A stretch of DNA of 34,771 nucleotides from Pseudomonadota bacterium (lineage in GTDB: Bacteria; Pseudomonadota; Gammaproteobacteria; Steroidobacterales; Steroidobacteraceae). A program made the translations under genes and the position numbers. Position 1 is the stretch's first letter, and each line of letters opens with the position of its first letter. The stretch covers positions 1 to 34,771 of the forward strand of contig JAJZLX010000061.1 in assembly GCA_021850555.1 (NCBI GenBank). The letters are read 5' to 3'. Of this stretch, positions 24,599 to 34,068 are shown piece after piece. The notes beneath the pieces were generated by a model, which was not told where the DNA came from, did not search any database, and was given only the letters and a program-made list of their open reading frames with translations.

Positions 24599-25326
24599 GC
24601 CTCACCCGCGACGGAGTCGGCGGCCGGGGATGCGAATGCCGCCGGCGGACACGTCAAAGCCGTGAGCAACTCGTTCAAGCGCCGTCTCGCCGGGCGCGGG
24701 TCACGCGCCAGCGCCTCGAACGCCAGCCTGAAGTCCGCGACCTTGTCGATGTCAAAGGAGGCCGACAGCCGCGCGACGGTCAGCCCCGAGGCCTGGCAAC
24801 AGCGCTCGAGCGCGCAGCCGAGCGCGGACTCGCTCCATGGCAGGCTCGCGAGCTGCGGCCACTTCACGCGCGAGCCCATGAGGGTCACGCCGCCGTCGGC
24901 GGCGGGAATCAAAACGACGTCGGCGTGATCCAGGGCGGCAGTGGCCGCCTCGAGATCGCCGGGCTGCATGCAGGGCGCGTCGCTTCCGACGAAGAGCACG
25001 CGCCTGCAGCGCCGACGGCGCACGGCGGCATCAACGGCGTTGATCCGGTGGCCCAGATTGCCCTTCGGCTGGGCAATCACCCATTTGAGCCGCGGCAGCA
25101 GCAGCCCTTGCGCCCAGTCGGCGTCCTCGCCGCAGGCCGGCGAGATGACCAGCCGGCCGGGCCAGGCGGCCGCATCCTCCAATGCGCACTCGAGCAGCGC
25201 GCGGGCAACGGCGTGCGCACCCGCCTCCCCGAGGTCACGGGCCAGGCGCTGCTTGCCCGAGCCGGGCCGCGGGCGGCGGCAGAAGAGGACCAGTGCGGCG
25301 GTGCGAAGTGAGGCGGATTCCGGCAT
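24595..25326 (-). CDS. DUF2064/TIGR04282-like transferase
   Basis: 243 residues. A CofC-like nucleotidyl/glycosyltransferase fold: LVLFCRRPRPGSGKQRLARD (P-x3-K-x-RLA motif), GNLGHRINA, then VLFVGSDAPCM and DHADVVLIPAADGGVTLMG. These are the hallmarks of the TIGR04282 family, named for its association with radical SAM proteins and arsenosugar loci. It probably activates or transfers a sugar-like unit. It is first in the leftward four-gene operon and overlaps the flavoprotein start by 4 bases. A poor -10-like ATAATG lies about 30 bases upstream. Upstream, 25327-25531 holds no gene I can support. Confidence 0.88.
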   Translation of the reverse strand: MPESASLRTAALVLFCRRPRPGSGKQRLARDLGEAGAHAVARALLECALEDAAAWPGRLVISPACGEDADWAQGLLLPRLKWVIAQPKGNLGHRINAVDAAVRRRRCRRVLFVGSDAPCMQPGDLEAATAALDHADVVLIPAADGGVTLMGSRVKWPQLASLPWSESALGCALERCCQASGLTVARLSASFDIDKVADFRLAFEALARDPRPARRRLNELLTALTCPPAAFASPAADSVAGEA

Positions 25327-25531
25327 GTCCTCTCGACCGGGGCAGCCAGCGCATTATTGCAGAGCCGCATCATGCTCACGCCGCACAGGCTCCGCAAGCG
25401 GATCAGCACCTCTTCCGGCAAGGGTTGTCCCCGGCGCCGCCGGGGAGGCTCCGGCTCCTGCCGGGCGCGGCGCGCGATGGGCGCCTGCCCTGGCGCATCG
25501 GACCGCAACCCGGCTTCAACGCAATCCAGTC

Positions 25532-27061
25532 TCAGCGCGCGAGCTCGACGAGCGCCAGTGCATGCGCGCGCAGGCGCAGCCTCAGGTGCGGCGAGGTCCC
25601 CTTCAGCGCCTCGATCCGCGGTGGGGGCAAGCGCGCGGCCGCGAGCAAGATCCTTCGCTGCTGGAAACTCGGGTATTTCGGCGACCCCATGGCCTTCCAA
25701 GTGGCGAGCGGCGAGCCGTGATTGCGGTCGACGAGCCAGATGTAGGCGCGCCGTGCGCCCGCGACGTTTCGGAAATCCAACGCATACGTCTTGGTGGCCC
25801 CCCCTGGTCCCGGCGGGGCGTAATTCCACACGGCGACCGCCAGCATCCCGTTCTTGCGCCGCGTCACCAGCGCCGAGTGCGACGCTTCCGCGAGGCGCTG
25901 GGTGCCGAGCTTGTGCAGGAGCTTGAAGTCATTGAATGAGGCCTTGGGAATGCCGCCGACCGCGATCAGCCCGAACCCCCCGTGAAAGGGCGTCCTGATC
26001 ACGCCCTGCTCCTCGAAGACATCGGAGAATGTCCAGTACGACATCAGCTTCACCAGGCCATCGGTGGCGCGGATCGTGTTTGCGAGCCACGGCCCGATGT
26101 AGGGCGAGTCGGTGACATCGACCTCATCGCCGGTGTAGGTGGCGTTGAATTCGCTGAAGATGATCGGCAGATGCGGCATGGGCGAGTCCCGCACCTCCCG
26201 GTGGACCTTTTCCACCGCGCGAATCACCATGTTCCGGCGGGAGACCTTCTCATGGCGGTGGAAAACGTTTTCCGCGGTGTCGTCGCCGTACACATGAGTC
26301 GAGACGAAATCCACGGGAACGCGGTGGGCCGAGCAGAAGCGGATGAAGGCGGGGATCCACGCCGCCTGCGCGGTCGCCGGCCCCCCTACCCGCAGCAGCG
26401 GGCTCACGCTCTTCAGCGCCCGCGCCGTCACCTCGTACAGGTGGAAATAGGTCGCTTGCTTCGGCTTGCCCGCCCAGAACCCGATGTTGGGCTCGTTCCA
26501 GACCTCGAAGTACCAGCGGGAGACTTCCCGGATGCCGTAGCGCGCGATCAGGTGCCGCGCGAAATGACGGATCAGCCCCGCCCAGAGGGCCCAGCTCTTC
26601 GGCGGCGCGATGTTCGGCTTGTACCAGAAGCCGTTGGTCACCTTGCGCGAGGCGAGCTGCGGCGGCATGAAGCTCAGCTCCACGTAGGGCCGCACACCCT
26701 GCTTCAGCAGCGCGTCGTAAATCTCGTCGACGTAGGTGAAGTTGTAGACCGGCTTGCCGCGCGCATCGAGATGGAAAACGCCGACCTCCCGATCGAATAT
26801 GCCGTGGAAGCGCACCAGGCGGAAATCGGTGACGCGCTTGACCTCCCGCATGTCGCGCTGGTAATCGGCCCGCAGCGCGAGAGTCGCATGCCCCGACCCG
26901 AACATCTGCTCCCAGAAGTGGGGAAACGGGTGCTCCGGCGCGGCACCGTCGATCACGATCCGCACCGCAGGCGCCGGCCGCACCACCGCCTGCGCCGCCG
27001 GCAGGCCGGCGCAGAGCGCCATGACGCTCAGAGCAAACACGCGCGCCGATTGAAGTCTCAT
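25532..27061 (-). CDS. Exported GH39-like glycosidase
   Basis: 509 residues. Signal peptide at 1-25 (VFALSVMALCAGLPAAQA). The TIM-barrel matches glycoside hydrolase family 39 (beta-xylosidase/iduronidase type): RFHGIFDREVGVF, YVELSFMPPQLAS, acid/base Glu190 in FEVWNEPNIGFW, and the likely nucleophile Glu304 in IIFSEFNATYTG. A C-terminal beta domain follows the barrel. It likely hydrolyses a beta-xyloside or related bond outside the cytoplasm. The start ATG at 27061 has a good GGAGG upstream. No transporter or other sugar-catabolic gene is next to it, so its substrate is open. Confidence 0.88.
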   Translation of the reverse strand: MRLQSARVFALSVMALCAGLPAAQAVVRPAPAVRIVIDGAAPEHPFPHFWEQMFGSGHATLALRADYQRDMREVKRVTDFRLVRFHGIFDREVGVFHLDARGKPVYNFTYVDEIYDALLKQGVRPYVELSFMPPQLASRKVTNGFWYKPNIAPPKSWALWAGLIRHFARHLIARYGIREVSRWYFEVWNEPNIGFWAGKPKQATYFHLYEVTARALKSVSPLLRVGGPATAQAAWIPAFIRFCSAHRVPVDFVSTHVYGDDTAENVFHRHEKVSRRNMVIRAVEKVHREVRDSPMPHLPIIFSEFNATYTGDEVDVTDSPYIGPWLANTIRATDGLVKLMSYWTFSDVFEEQGVIRTPFHGGFGLIAVGGIPKASFNDFKLLHKLGTQRLAEASHSALVTRRKNGMLAVAVWNYAPPGPGGATKTYALDFRNVAGARRAYIWLVDRNHGSPLATWKAMGSPKYPSFQQRRILLAAARLPPPRIEALKGTSPHLRLRLRAHALALVELAR

Positions 27062-27189
27062 CGGGCCACCCTCCGCTGCATTTCGACGTGGCGGTAGTGT
27101 GCCAGACCGCGGCGCGGCTTGGCATCGGGATCATTCCGCCGCCCAGAATGCGCTGCAGAGAGTTTCGGCCCGGCTCTGCGGTGCATACC

Positions 27190-27786
27190 TCAGCCGTTCT
27201 CCCGCGCCTCGGCGCGCCTGAAGGCCGGGCGGCCGACGACCCGCTGGGCATAGGCGTCGATGACCGGGGACTTTTCCATCAGCGGGCTCTGGCTGAACAT
27301 CGCGAACGTGGTGCCAAAGAGGATGTCCGCGGCGCTGAACCGATCGCCGAGCAGATACGGTCCGCGCGCGAGCTGTTGGATGACGGCGGACATCGCCTCC
27401 TCAACCGCGACCCAGCCTGCGGTGCCGCGTGGAACGTCGTGGCCCAGGAATTTGGACACGAACGCCGGCTCCAGCACGCCGCTGTAGTAGGCGAGCCAGG
27501 ACAGGTACGGCCCGCGATCGCGATCGTCCACCAGGGGTCCCAGCGCGTTTTTCGGAAAGCGGTCCGTCAGGTAGAGCGCGATGGCGGGCGATTCGAAGAC
27601 GACGACACCATCGTCACAGATCGCCGGCACCTTGCCGTGAGGGTGAGGATTGGCCGGATCCACGGTGCCCGTGCCGTCGCGCTTGCGAATCGTGACGAGG
27701 CGGATCTGGTACGGTGCCTCCAGCTCCTCGAGGAGGAAGATGAAGCGTGACGAGCGGGAGTTGGGGTGGTGGAACAGCGTAATCAT
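27190..27786 (-). CDS. Glutathione S-transferase
   Basis: 198 residues. N-terminal thioredoxin-like domain: MITLFHHPNSRSSRFIFLLE, with SRSSR as the likely catalytic Ser/Arg region, cis-Pro in GKVPAICDDG and the glutathione-binding VFESPAIALYL. The C-terminal helical domain ends with LLGDRFSAADILFG, the conserved N-capping box. It would conjugate or reduce with glutathione, fitting the gshA gene 8 kb away. The stop lies 128 bases after the GH39 start; whether the two share a transcript is unclear. Confidence 0.93.
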   Translation of the reverse strand: MITLFHHPNSRSSRFIFLLEELEAPYQIRLVTIRKRDGTGTVDPANPHPHGKVPAICDDGVVVFESPAIALYLTDRFPKNALGPLVDDRDRGPYLSWLAYYSGVLEPAFVSKFLGHDVPRGTAGWVAVEEAMSAVIQQLARGPYLLGDRFSAADILFGTTFAMFSQSPLMEKSPVIDAYAQRVVGRPAFRRAEARENG

Positions 27787-27954
27787 GGCGGCGCCCCCAT
27801 GGGGTGCGAAGACTGTATGACAATACTGCCGCGAGGGGTGAGTGACAACCCCCGTCGGATCGCACGCATTGTCTGACCCATGCCGCTCTTATCGGCTTGG
27901 AATGCGGGCCCGGCGCCTCCACGCCAACATCCGTCGCGCCCAGCTGCTACGGCC

Positions 27955-29496
27955 TCACGTGGCCTCGCTCTCGCCGTTCTCCGTCTCCTGCATGCCAGCC
28001 TGCGGGGACAACAGCTCCCCCGCCTGCGGCTGCCGGGGCAAGTGCTCGATCGGCGCGGCCGCTGCGATCTGCGCGTCCGCCGGAGCCGCCTTCAGCTCTG
28101 CGAACTTGCGCGCCGAAACGAGCACGCGGGTCTCGAGGCTCGCGGTCGCTTTGTTGTAGAACTCGACCGCTTTGCCGAGCCGCTCTCCCACTTCGGCCCA
28201 GTGTCCGGCCAGGGTCGCGATGCGCTCGTAGAGTTGCTTGCCGAGCGCGGCGACCTCCTGCGCGTTCTTGGCCAGCGCCTCCTGACGCCAACCGTAGGCC
28301 ACCGCCTTGAGCAGGGCGATCAGCGTGGTTGGACTGGCGGGGATGACGCGGTTTTCCGCTCCATACTCGATCAGCGAGGGATCCTGAGCCAACGCGGCGG
28401 AAAAGAACGCCTCTCCCGGCACGAACAGGATGACGAACTCGGGCGTGGGATCGAACTGGTCGAAATAAGCTTTTTTGCCGAGCGCGGCGATATGGTCGCG
28501 CACCTGCCGCGCGTGCCTTGTCAGTGCCTGCGCGCGTGCCGCCTCATCCTGCGCCTCGACGGCCTCCAGGTAGGCATCGACCGGGGCCTTCGCGTCCACG
28601 ACCACCTGGCGTGCGCCGGGCAGGTACACGATGAGATCGGGACGCAGGCGCCCGCCGTCCTCGAGGGTCTGACTCACCTGCTCCTTGAAATCGCAGTGCT
28701 CCAGCATGCCGGCCATCTCGACCACGCGCCGCAGCTGCACCTCGCCCCAGCGCCCGCGGGCCTGGGGCTGGCGCAATGCCTTGACGAGGCCCGCGGTGTC
28801 GCGCTGCAGCTGCGGCAGGTGCACCTTGAGCAGGTCGTCGACCTGCTGGGTAAGGGCGCGATAGGCCCCGTGGCGCGCCCGCTCGAGCTCATCGAGCTTG
28901 CCGTCGAACTTTTCCAGGCGCTCGCGGATCGGCGAGGTGAGCTGCTCGATGGCCTTCTGCCGCGCCTCGAGATCCCCCGCAGCGCTCTGCTGGAATCTCT
29001 CGAGCGAGGCCCGAGCGAGCTCGAGAAACGCCTGGTTGTTGCTCTTGAGCGCCTCGGAGGACAGCGCCTTGAAGGCGTCGGAGAGCTTCACCCGCGCCTC
29101 CTCCAGCAGCTGCATGTTCTGGCGCGCGGTCTGCTGCTCGGCGGCGTGCCTCGCCTCGCCGGCGGCGAGGCTCGCCTTGAGCGCGGACAGCTCGCCGTTC
29201 AGCTGCGCCACGGCCGCATCCAGCCCCGCGGCGCGCGCCGCACCCGCCTCGGCGGTCGCACGCCGTTCGGTCTCCGCGCGCAGAGCCTCGGAAGCCTTGT
29301 CCCGCTCCCCCCGCAGATGCTCCGCGGCGCTCGCTGCGCCCGCCAGCTGCTCACGCAGCGCGGTCAGCTGGGATTGCGCGGCGGCGGCCGCGGCCCGTCG
29401 CAAAGCGTATACGGCCATCCACGTGACGATGCCGCCGGTCGCGGCGGCGAGTACAGCGATCAGCACGATGTCCACAGGAGCGAATCCTCCACTCAT
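27955..29496 (-). CDS. rmuC: DNA recombination protein RmuC
   Basis: 513 residues. An N-terminal membrane segment ([20 protein letters not shown]) is followed by a long coiled coil to about residue 190 and the RmuC nuclease-like domain: [37 protein letters not shown], then [18 protein letters not shown] and [19 protein letters not shown]. RmuC limits sequence inversion at short inverted repeats and is PD-(D/E)xK related; GEVQL and VVDAKAP carry the likely catalytic residues. The C-terminal tail is Ala/Pro-rich. The gene stands between the GST and the ABC exporter genes, same strand. Confidence 0.95.
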   Translation of the reverse strand: MSGGFAPVDIVLIAVLAAATGGIVTWMAVYALRRAAAAAAQSQLTALREQLAGAASAAEHLRGERDKASEALRAETERRATAEAGAARAAGLDAAVAQLNGELSALKASLAAGEARHAAEQQTARQNMQLLEEARVKLSDAFKALSSEALKSNNQAFLELARASLERFQQSAAGDLEARQKAIEQLTSPIRERLEKFDGKLDELERARHGAYRALTQQVDDLLKVHLPQLQRDTAGLVKALRQPQARGRWGEVQLRRVVEMAGMLEHCDFKEQVSQTLEDGGRLRPDLIVYLPGARQVVVDAKAPVDAYLEAVEAQDEAARAQALTRHARQVRDHIAALGKKAYFDQFDPTPEFVILFVPGEAFFSAALAQDPSLIEYGAENRVIPASPTTLIALLKAVAYGWRQEALAKNAQEVAALGKQLYERIATLAGHWAEVGERLGKAVEFYNKATASLETRVLVSARKFAELKAAPADAQIAAAAPIEHLPRQPQAGELLSPQAGMQETENGESEAT

Positions 29497-29562
29497 CCGA
29501 CTTCATCTCATCGCAGAAGGTCTGCGGCCCCTTCCCCGGTCACCCCCCGACCCCACGCGCCA

Positions 29563-31590
29563 TCAGGCCCCCGTGGCGGACTGGCGTGCGAGTCCGCCGT
29601 CCGCGAGCTGCTCCTCATCCTCGGTCTCCGCGCCGCCGAACTGCGCGTTGTAGAGATCGTGGTAGGCCCCTCGTCGGGAGAGCAACGCCTCGTGCGTGCC
29701 CTGCTCGACGATGCGCCCGTCGCGCATGACGAGGATGAGATCGGCATCCCGAATCGTCGAGAGACGGTGGGCGATGACGAAACTGGTGCGGTTCGAGCGC
29801 AGCGCCGCCATGGCGTGCTGAACGAGGGCCTCCGTGCGCGTATCGACGGAGCTCGTCGCCTCATCGAGAATCAACAGCGCCGGGCGGGTGAGAAACGCGC
29901 GCGCGATCGTGATGAGCTGCCTCTGGCCCGCGCTGATGTTGCCCGACTCCTCGTCGATCACCGTATCGTAGCCCTCGGGCAGGCTTCGCACGAAGCGGTC
30001 GACGAACGTCGCCCGGGCGGCCTCGAGGATCTCCTCATCGGCTGCATCAGGCCGCCCGTACCGGATGTTGTCCCGGATGGTGCCGTGGAAGAGCCACGCG
30101 TCCTGCAGGACCATGCCGATGCGCGAGCGCAGATCATCGCGCCGCATCGTCGCGATGTCGACCCCGTCGAGGGTGATCCGGCCGCCGTCGAGCTCGTAGA
30201 AGCGCAGGATCAGGTTGACGAGCGTGGTCTTGCCGGCCCCGGTGGGCCCTACGATCGCGACCGTGTGGCCGGGCTCGGCCTTGAGGGAAAGATCCTCGAT
30301 CAGCGGCTTGTCGGCCTCGTACCGGAACGAGACGTGCTGAAACTCGACACGTCCCTGAAGGGCGGCCGGCCTGGCGGGCGCTTCGGGCTCTGAGGTCTGC
30401 TCCTGCTCATCGAGCAGATCAAAGACACGCTCGGCGGAGGCGACGCCCGACTGCATGGTGCCCGCCATCGAGGCGACCTGGGTGAGCGGCCGATTGAACG
30501 AGCGCGAGTATTGGATGAACGCCTGGACGGCCCCGAGAGTCATGCCGCCGGTTGCGACGCGCAGGCCGCCGATGACCGCGACCAGCACGTAGTTCAGGCT
30601 GCCGACGAACATCACCGCGGGCATGATCAGGCCGGAGATGAACTGTGCGGCGAAACTGGCCCCGAAGAGCTCGTCGTTCTTCGCATCGAAGTCGCGTGTG
30701 ACTTCCGGCTGCCGGCCGAAGACCTTGACGAGCTCGTGGCCGGTGAAGGCCTCCTCGATCTGCGCGTTGAGATCCCCGGTGTGCTTCCATTGGGCGATGA
30801 AGTGCCGCTGCGAGCGGCCGGCGATCAGCCGGGTGAGCAGCAGCGCGAGCGGGATGGTCACGAGCGCGATGAGCGCGAGGAGCGGAGAGATGACGATCAT
30901 CATCGAGACGACGCCCACCAGCGTCAGCAGCGCGGTCAGCAGCTGGCTGAGGGACTGCTGCAAGCTCTGGGAGAGATTGCCGATATCGTTGGTGACGCGG
31001 CTCAAAAGCTCACCGCGCGGCTGGCGGTCGAAGAAGCGCAGCGGCAGGCGGTGGATCTTCTCCTCCACTTCCGAGCGCAACCGGCGCACGACGGCCTGGA
31101 CCACGTCGTTGAGGAGATATCCCTGCGCCCAGAGAAAGGACGCGGAGGCAAGATAGAGCGCGAGCACCTCGAGCAGCGTGAGCGCGAGCGCCTTGAAGTC
31201 GATCCCCGCGCCGGGCACCAGGTGCATGCGGGCGAACATCTCCGCGAGATGGACGTGCCCCGCGGCCCGCTCGGCCGCCACGGCCTGCCGCTTCGTCATC
31301 CCCGCCGCGAGCTGCCGGCCGACGACGCCGGAGAAGATGATGTTGGTGGCACGGCCGATCAGGATCGGTCCGGCCACCGAGAACGCCACGCTCGCGATCG
31401 AGAGCGCCACGACGCAGGCCATGCGCAGGCGCTGTGGCCGCAGCCGCCCGAGCAGGCGGCGCGCCGAGGGCCAGAAGCTCATCGACTTCTCTGACGGGGT
31501 GCCGAGGCTCATCCAGGGAGGTCCGCGGCCCGCGCTCTGCCCGGCGCCGGGCGGCCGCCCGGGGGAGGTCCTGCGCGTGGCGCCGCTCAC
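29563..31590 (-). CDS. ABC exporter half-transporter, MdlB/LmrD-like
   Basis: 675 residues if it starts at GTG 31590, whose GTGA overlaps the upstream stop and has AGGAGG just before it; an ATG at 31512 would remove 26 residues but has no clear Shine-Dalgarno. Six membrane segments form the exporter domain (RLPLRFFDRQPRGELLSRVT). ATPase motifs are complete: Walker A GPTGAGKTT, signature NISAGQRQL, Walker B LLILDEATSSVD and H-loop His in FVIAHRLSTI. It is the second half of a heterodimeric type IV exporter, probably for drugs or lipids, under the TetR gene at the operon start. Confidence 0.92.
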   Translation of the reverse strand: MSGATRRTSPGRPPGAGQSAGRGPPWMSLGTPSEKSMSFWPSARRLLGRLRPQRLRMACVVALSIASVAFSVAGPILIGRATNIIFSGVVGRQLAAGMTKRQAVAAERAAGHVHLAEMFARMHLVPGAGIDFKALALTLLEVLALYLASASFLWAQGYLLNDVVQAVVRRLRSEVEEKIHRLPLRFFDRQPRGELLSRVTNDIGNLSQSLQQSLSQLLTALLTLVGVVSMMIVISPLLALIALVTIPLALLLTRLIAGRSQRHFIAQWKHTGDLNAQIEEAFTGHELVKVFGRQPEVTRDFDAKNDELFGASFAAQFISGLIMPAVMFVGSLNYVLVAVIGGLRVATGGMTLGAVQAFIQYSRSFNRPLTQVASMAGTMQSGVASAERVFDLLDEQEQTSEPEAPARPAALQGRVEFQHVSFRYEADKPLIEDLSLKAEPGHTVAIVGPTGAGKTTLVNLILRFYELDGGRITLDGVDIATMRRDDLRSRIGMVLQDAWLFHGTIRDNIRYGRPDAADEEILEAARATFVDRFVRSLPEGYDTVIDEESGNISAGQRQLITIARAFLTRPALLILDEATSSVDTRTEALVQHAMAALRSNRTSFVIAHRLSTIRDADLILVMRDGRIVEQGTHEALLSRRGAYHDLYNAQFGGAETEDEEQLADGGLARQSATGA

Positions 31591-33320
31591 GCCACCTCCT
31601 GCGCCGAGAGCTGCGAGGAGGCGATTTCCGCGTACGTGGGGCAATCGCGAAGCAGCTCGTGGTGGCGGCCGAACCCGACGAAGGCGCCTCCTTCGAGCAC
31701 CGCGATCCGGTCCGCGTCCTGGATCGTCGACACGCGCTGCGCAACGATGATTACCGCCGCATGTCGTGTGACCGGGCGCAGCGCCGCCCGCAGCCGGGCG
31801 TCGGTGGCGAGATCGAGCGCGGAGAAGGACTCGTCGAAGAGGTAGACTTCGGGCTGTCGCACCAGAGCGCGGGCGATGGCGAGGCGCTGCCGCTGCCCGC
31901 CGGAGACATTCGTGCCTGCCTGGGAGACCGGCGCATCGAGCCCGCCCGGCATCGCCTCGACGAAGTCCCGCGCCTGGGCCACCTCGAGCGCCCGCCACAA
32001 CTCTTCCTCCGTCGCGTGCGGGTTGCCGTAGCGCAGATTGCTCGCCACGGTGCCGGAGAAAAGATACGACCGCTGGGGAACGAATCCGATGCGAGTCCAG
32101 AGCAGGTCGGGGTCGAGGGTGCGCACGTCGACGCCGTCCACCAGCACCATGCCCCCCGTCGCATCGAACAGCCGCGGGATGAGCGACACGAGCGTGCTCT
32201 TGCCGGCGCCGGTGCTGCCGATGACCGCCAAGGTCTGCCCGGCGGTGACGCTGAAGGAAATGTCCTGCAGGACGGGGGCCGCCGCGCCCGGATACCGGAA
32301 GGTCACGTTCCGGAACTCGACCTGGCCGCGTGTCACGATCGACCTGACCGGATGGCGCGGCGGCGCGACGGACGATTCCGTCCCGAGGACTTCCCCGATG
32401 CGATCGGCGCTCACCGCCGCGCGCGGGATCATCATCAGCATGAAGGTCGCCATCATCACCGAGAGGAGGATCTGTGTGAGATACACCAGGAACGCGGTCA
32501 GATCGCCGATCTGCGTCTGCCCGGCGTTGATGCGCACCGCGCCAAACCACAGCACGGCGGCGCTCGAGCCGTTGAGGATGAGGACGACCGATGGGACGAG
32601 CAGCGCCATCAGCCGCCCGGCGCGCAGCGCCGTGTCAGTCAGATCCGCATTGGCCTGCTCGAAGCGGCGGGTTTCCTGCGGCTCCCGCACGAACGCGCGC
32701 ACGACGCGCATGCCGCCGATCTGCTCGCGCAGGACGCGGTTGACGACATCGATGAAGGCCTGCATCCGGCGGAATTGCGGCACCATGCGCCACGCGACGA
32801 CGCCGACGACTGCCGCCAGGATCGGCACGCTCACCCCCAACAGCCACGACAGGCCCGGGTCCTCACGCACCGCCATGATGATGGCGCCGACGCCCATGAT
32901 GGGAGCGGAGATCATCACGCTGCTGCTGACGGCCACCAGCATCTGCACCTGCTGAACGTCATTGGTGCCGCGCGTGATGAGCGACGGCGCGCCGAATTGC
33001 GCCACTTCCCGCCCCGAGAACCCTAAGACGCGCCGGAACAGCGCCGCCCGCAGATCGCGCCCGAAGCTCATCGAGGCGCGCGCGCCGTAGTAAGCCGCCG
33101 CGACCGAGCAGGCGATCTGGCCGAGGGTCATGAGGAGCATCCAGCCGCCGATCCTCACGATATAGGCCGTATCCCCCCTCACGATGCCGTAATCGATGAT
33201 GTCGGCGTTGAAGGTCGGCAGGTAAAGCAGGGCGATCGTGCCGAAAAGCTGCAGCGCGACGACGGCCGTGAGCCATCGCCCATAAGGTCGCAGATACGTG
33301 CGCAGAACCCGGATCAGCAT
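31587..33320 (-). CDS. ABC exporter half-transporter, MdlA/LmrC-like
   Basis: 577 residues with six membrane segments (residues about 15-300) and an ATPase domain: Walker A GSTGAGKST at 368-376, NVSGGQRQR signature at 471-479, Walker B EVYLFDESFSALD at 491-503. The H-loop His is replaced by Gln528 (IIVAQRVSTI), as in one half of heterodimeric exporters with a degenerate ATP site. Its partner is the next gene, coupled by a 4-base overlap. Its start overlaps the TetR gene end by 7 bases, so regulator and exporter form one operon. Confidence 0.93.
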   Translation of the reverse strand: MLIRVLRTYLRPYGRWLTAVVALQLFGTIALLYLPTFNADIIDYGIVRGDTAYIVRIGGWMLLMTLGQIACSVAAAYYGARASMSFGRDLRAALFRRVLGFSGREVAQFGAPSLITRGTNDVQQVQMLVAVSSSVMISAPIMGVGAIIMAVREDPGLSWLLGVSVPILAAVVGVVAWRMVPQFRRMQAFIDVVNRVLREQIGGMRVVRAFVREPQETRRFEQANADLTDTALRAGRLMALLVPSVVLILNGSSAAVLWFGAVRINAGQTQIGDLTAFLVYLTQILLSVMMATFMLMMIPRAAVSADRIGEVLGTESSVAPPRHPVRSIVTRGQVEFRNVTFRYPGAAAPVLQDISFSVTAGQTLAVIGSTGAGKSTLVSLIPRLFDATGGMVLVDGVDVRTLDPDLLWTRIGFVPQRSYLFSGTVASNLRYGNPHATEEELWRALEVAQARDFVEAMPGGLDAPVSQAGTNVSGGQRQRLAIARALVRQPEVYLFDESFSALDLATDARLRAALRPVTRHAAVIIVAQRVSTIQDADRIAVLEGGAFVGFGRHHELLRDCPTYAEIASSQLSAQEVA

Positions 33321-33982
33321 CGCCGGCTCCTTTTCCGTGGCGGTCCACCCTGGACACGCACGCCATCCAGGATGACGCTCACCACTTCCTCGGCCTTCAG
33401 CAACCGGCCGTCGGTCATGCCCGGATGGGATCCTGAGAAGAGCAGCAGGTGCAGGAGCCTCGCCGCGTATTCCGGCGCGACCCGCAGCCGATGGCGGTCC
33501 GGCTCGATCAGCCGGGTGAGGGCCGCGTTTATCGCCCTGAGCGTGCGCTGCCGCCGCCAGCCTGGCTTTTCATCGGCGAGCCGCGCGTTGCGCAGCGCCG
33601 TCATGAGCCCAATCACCGTCGCGAGCCACCCCTGCACGACGTGCGATGCGGCGACGAGCCGGGCCTCCAACGGCGCCGAAGTGGCGATCTTCTCGAGTCC
33701 CGCCACCACGGGCGCCGGATCGAAGGCCGCCTCGATCGCGGCGCGGATCAGGCTGTCCTTGTTCGCGAAGGCGCGGAATATCGTGCCCTCGGCAATGCCC
33801 GCCGCGGCGGCGATCTGCCGGGTGCTGACGTCCAGCCCCCTCTCACGCAGCAGCGGCAGCGTGGCGGCGATCAGCGCAGCGCGGCGGGCCTGCGGCGAAA
33901 GAGGCTTGGCACGGCGGCCCGGAGCGGCTGGGGAGGATTGCACGGGCCGCAGCATATCATATGCGAGTGAGTGCTCACTCAT
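33314..33982 (-). CDS. TetR-family regulator of the ABC exporter
   Basis: 222 residues if the start is ATG 33982. The HTH domain is residues about 33-80: RRAALIAATLPLLRERGLDV, STRQIAAAAGIAEGTIFRAF and NKDSLIRAAI. The C-terminal ligand-binding domain is helical. It is the first gene of the exporter operon and probably represses it. A perfect 7-base inverted repeat (GAGTGAG, 2-base spacer) overlaps the first codons, so translation may actually begin further in, at ATG 33955 or GTG 33943, both still before the HTH. None of the candidate starts has a strong Shine-Dalgarno. Confidence 0.9.
   Translation of the reverse strand: MSEHSLAYDMLRPVQSSPAAPGRRAKPLSPQARRAALIAATLPLLRERGLDVSTRQIAAAAGIAEGTIFRAFANKDSLIRAAIEAAFDPAPVVAGLEKIATSAPLEARLVAASHVVQGWLATVIGLMTALRNARLADEKPGWRRQRTLRAINAALTRLIEPDRHRLRVAPEYAARLLHLLLFSGSHPGMTDGRLLKAEEVVSVILDGVRVQGGPPRKRSRRC
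33965..33980. promoter_or_regulatory. Probable TetR operator
   Basis: GAGTGAG-TG-CTCACTC is a perfect 7-base inverted repeat with a 2-base centre. This GAGTGAG...CTCACTC form is typical of operators of AcrR-type TetR regulators. A -10-like TATGAT lies just downstream on the minus strand (about 33956-33961). The site covers the first codons of the longest TetR reading frame, which suggests that the promoter core and the annotated start overlap. Confidence 0.7.
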
Positions 33983-34068
33983 TTCCTGAGCCTCACGGGC
34001 TGCGGAGATCTCCCGCCCGCTCTCTCCCTCTCCTTCGCACCCGGCCTCACGACGAAGAGCGCGGAAAC

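Noticed and set aside
25327..25531. A short minus-strand gene upstream of the DUF2064 gene
   Set aside because: The open frame is Arg-rich with no recognisable motif or ribosome-binding site.
27787..27954. A tRNA-like or structured RNA between the GST and rmuC genes
   Set aside because: No cloverleaf, T-arm GTTCRA motif or clear hairpin terminator could be found.
27880..30393. An 837-codon open frame on the plus strand
   Set aside because: It lies antisense to rmuC and the ABC gene and shows only Arg/Leu/Gly-rich composition, typical of GC-rich shadow frames.
29563..32550. A 995-residue ABC protein
   Set aside because: The first part is an off-frame reading of the upstream ABC gene. The real second gene starts at the GTGA overlap.
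34050..34068. A degenerate extra repeat just left of the first repeat (GCGGAAAC resembles the repeat end)
   Set aside because: Similarity covers only the last few bases and there is no spacer between it and the first repeat.
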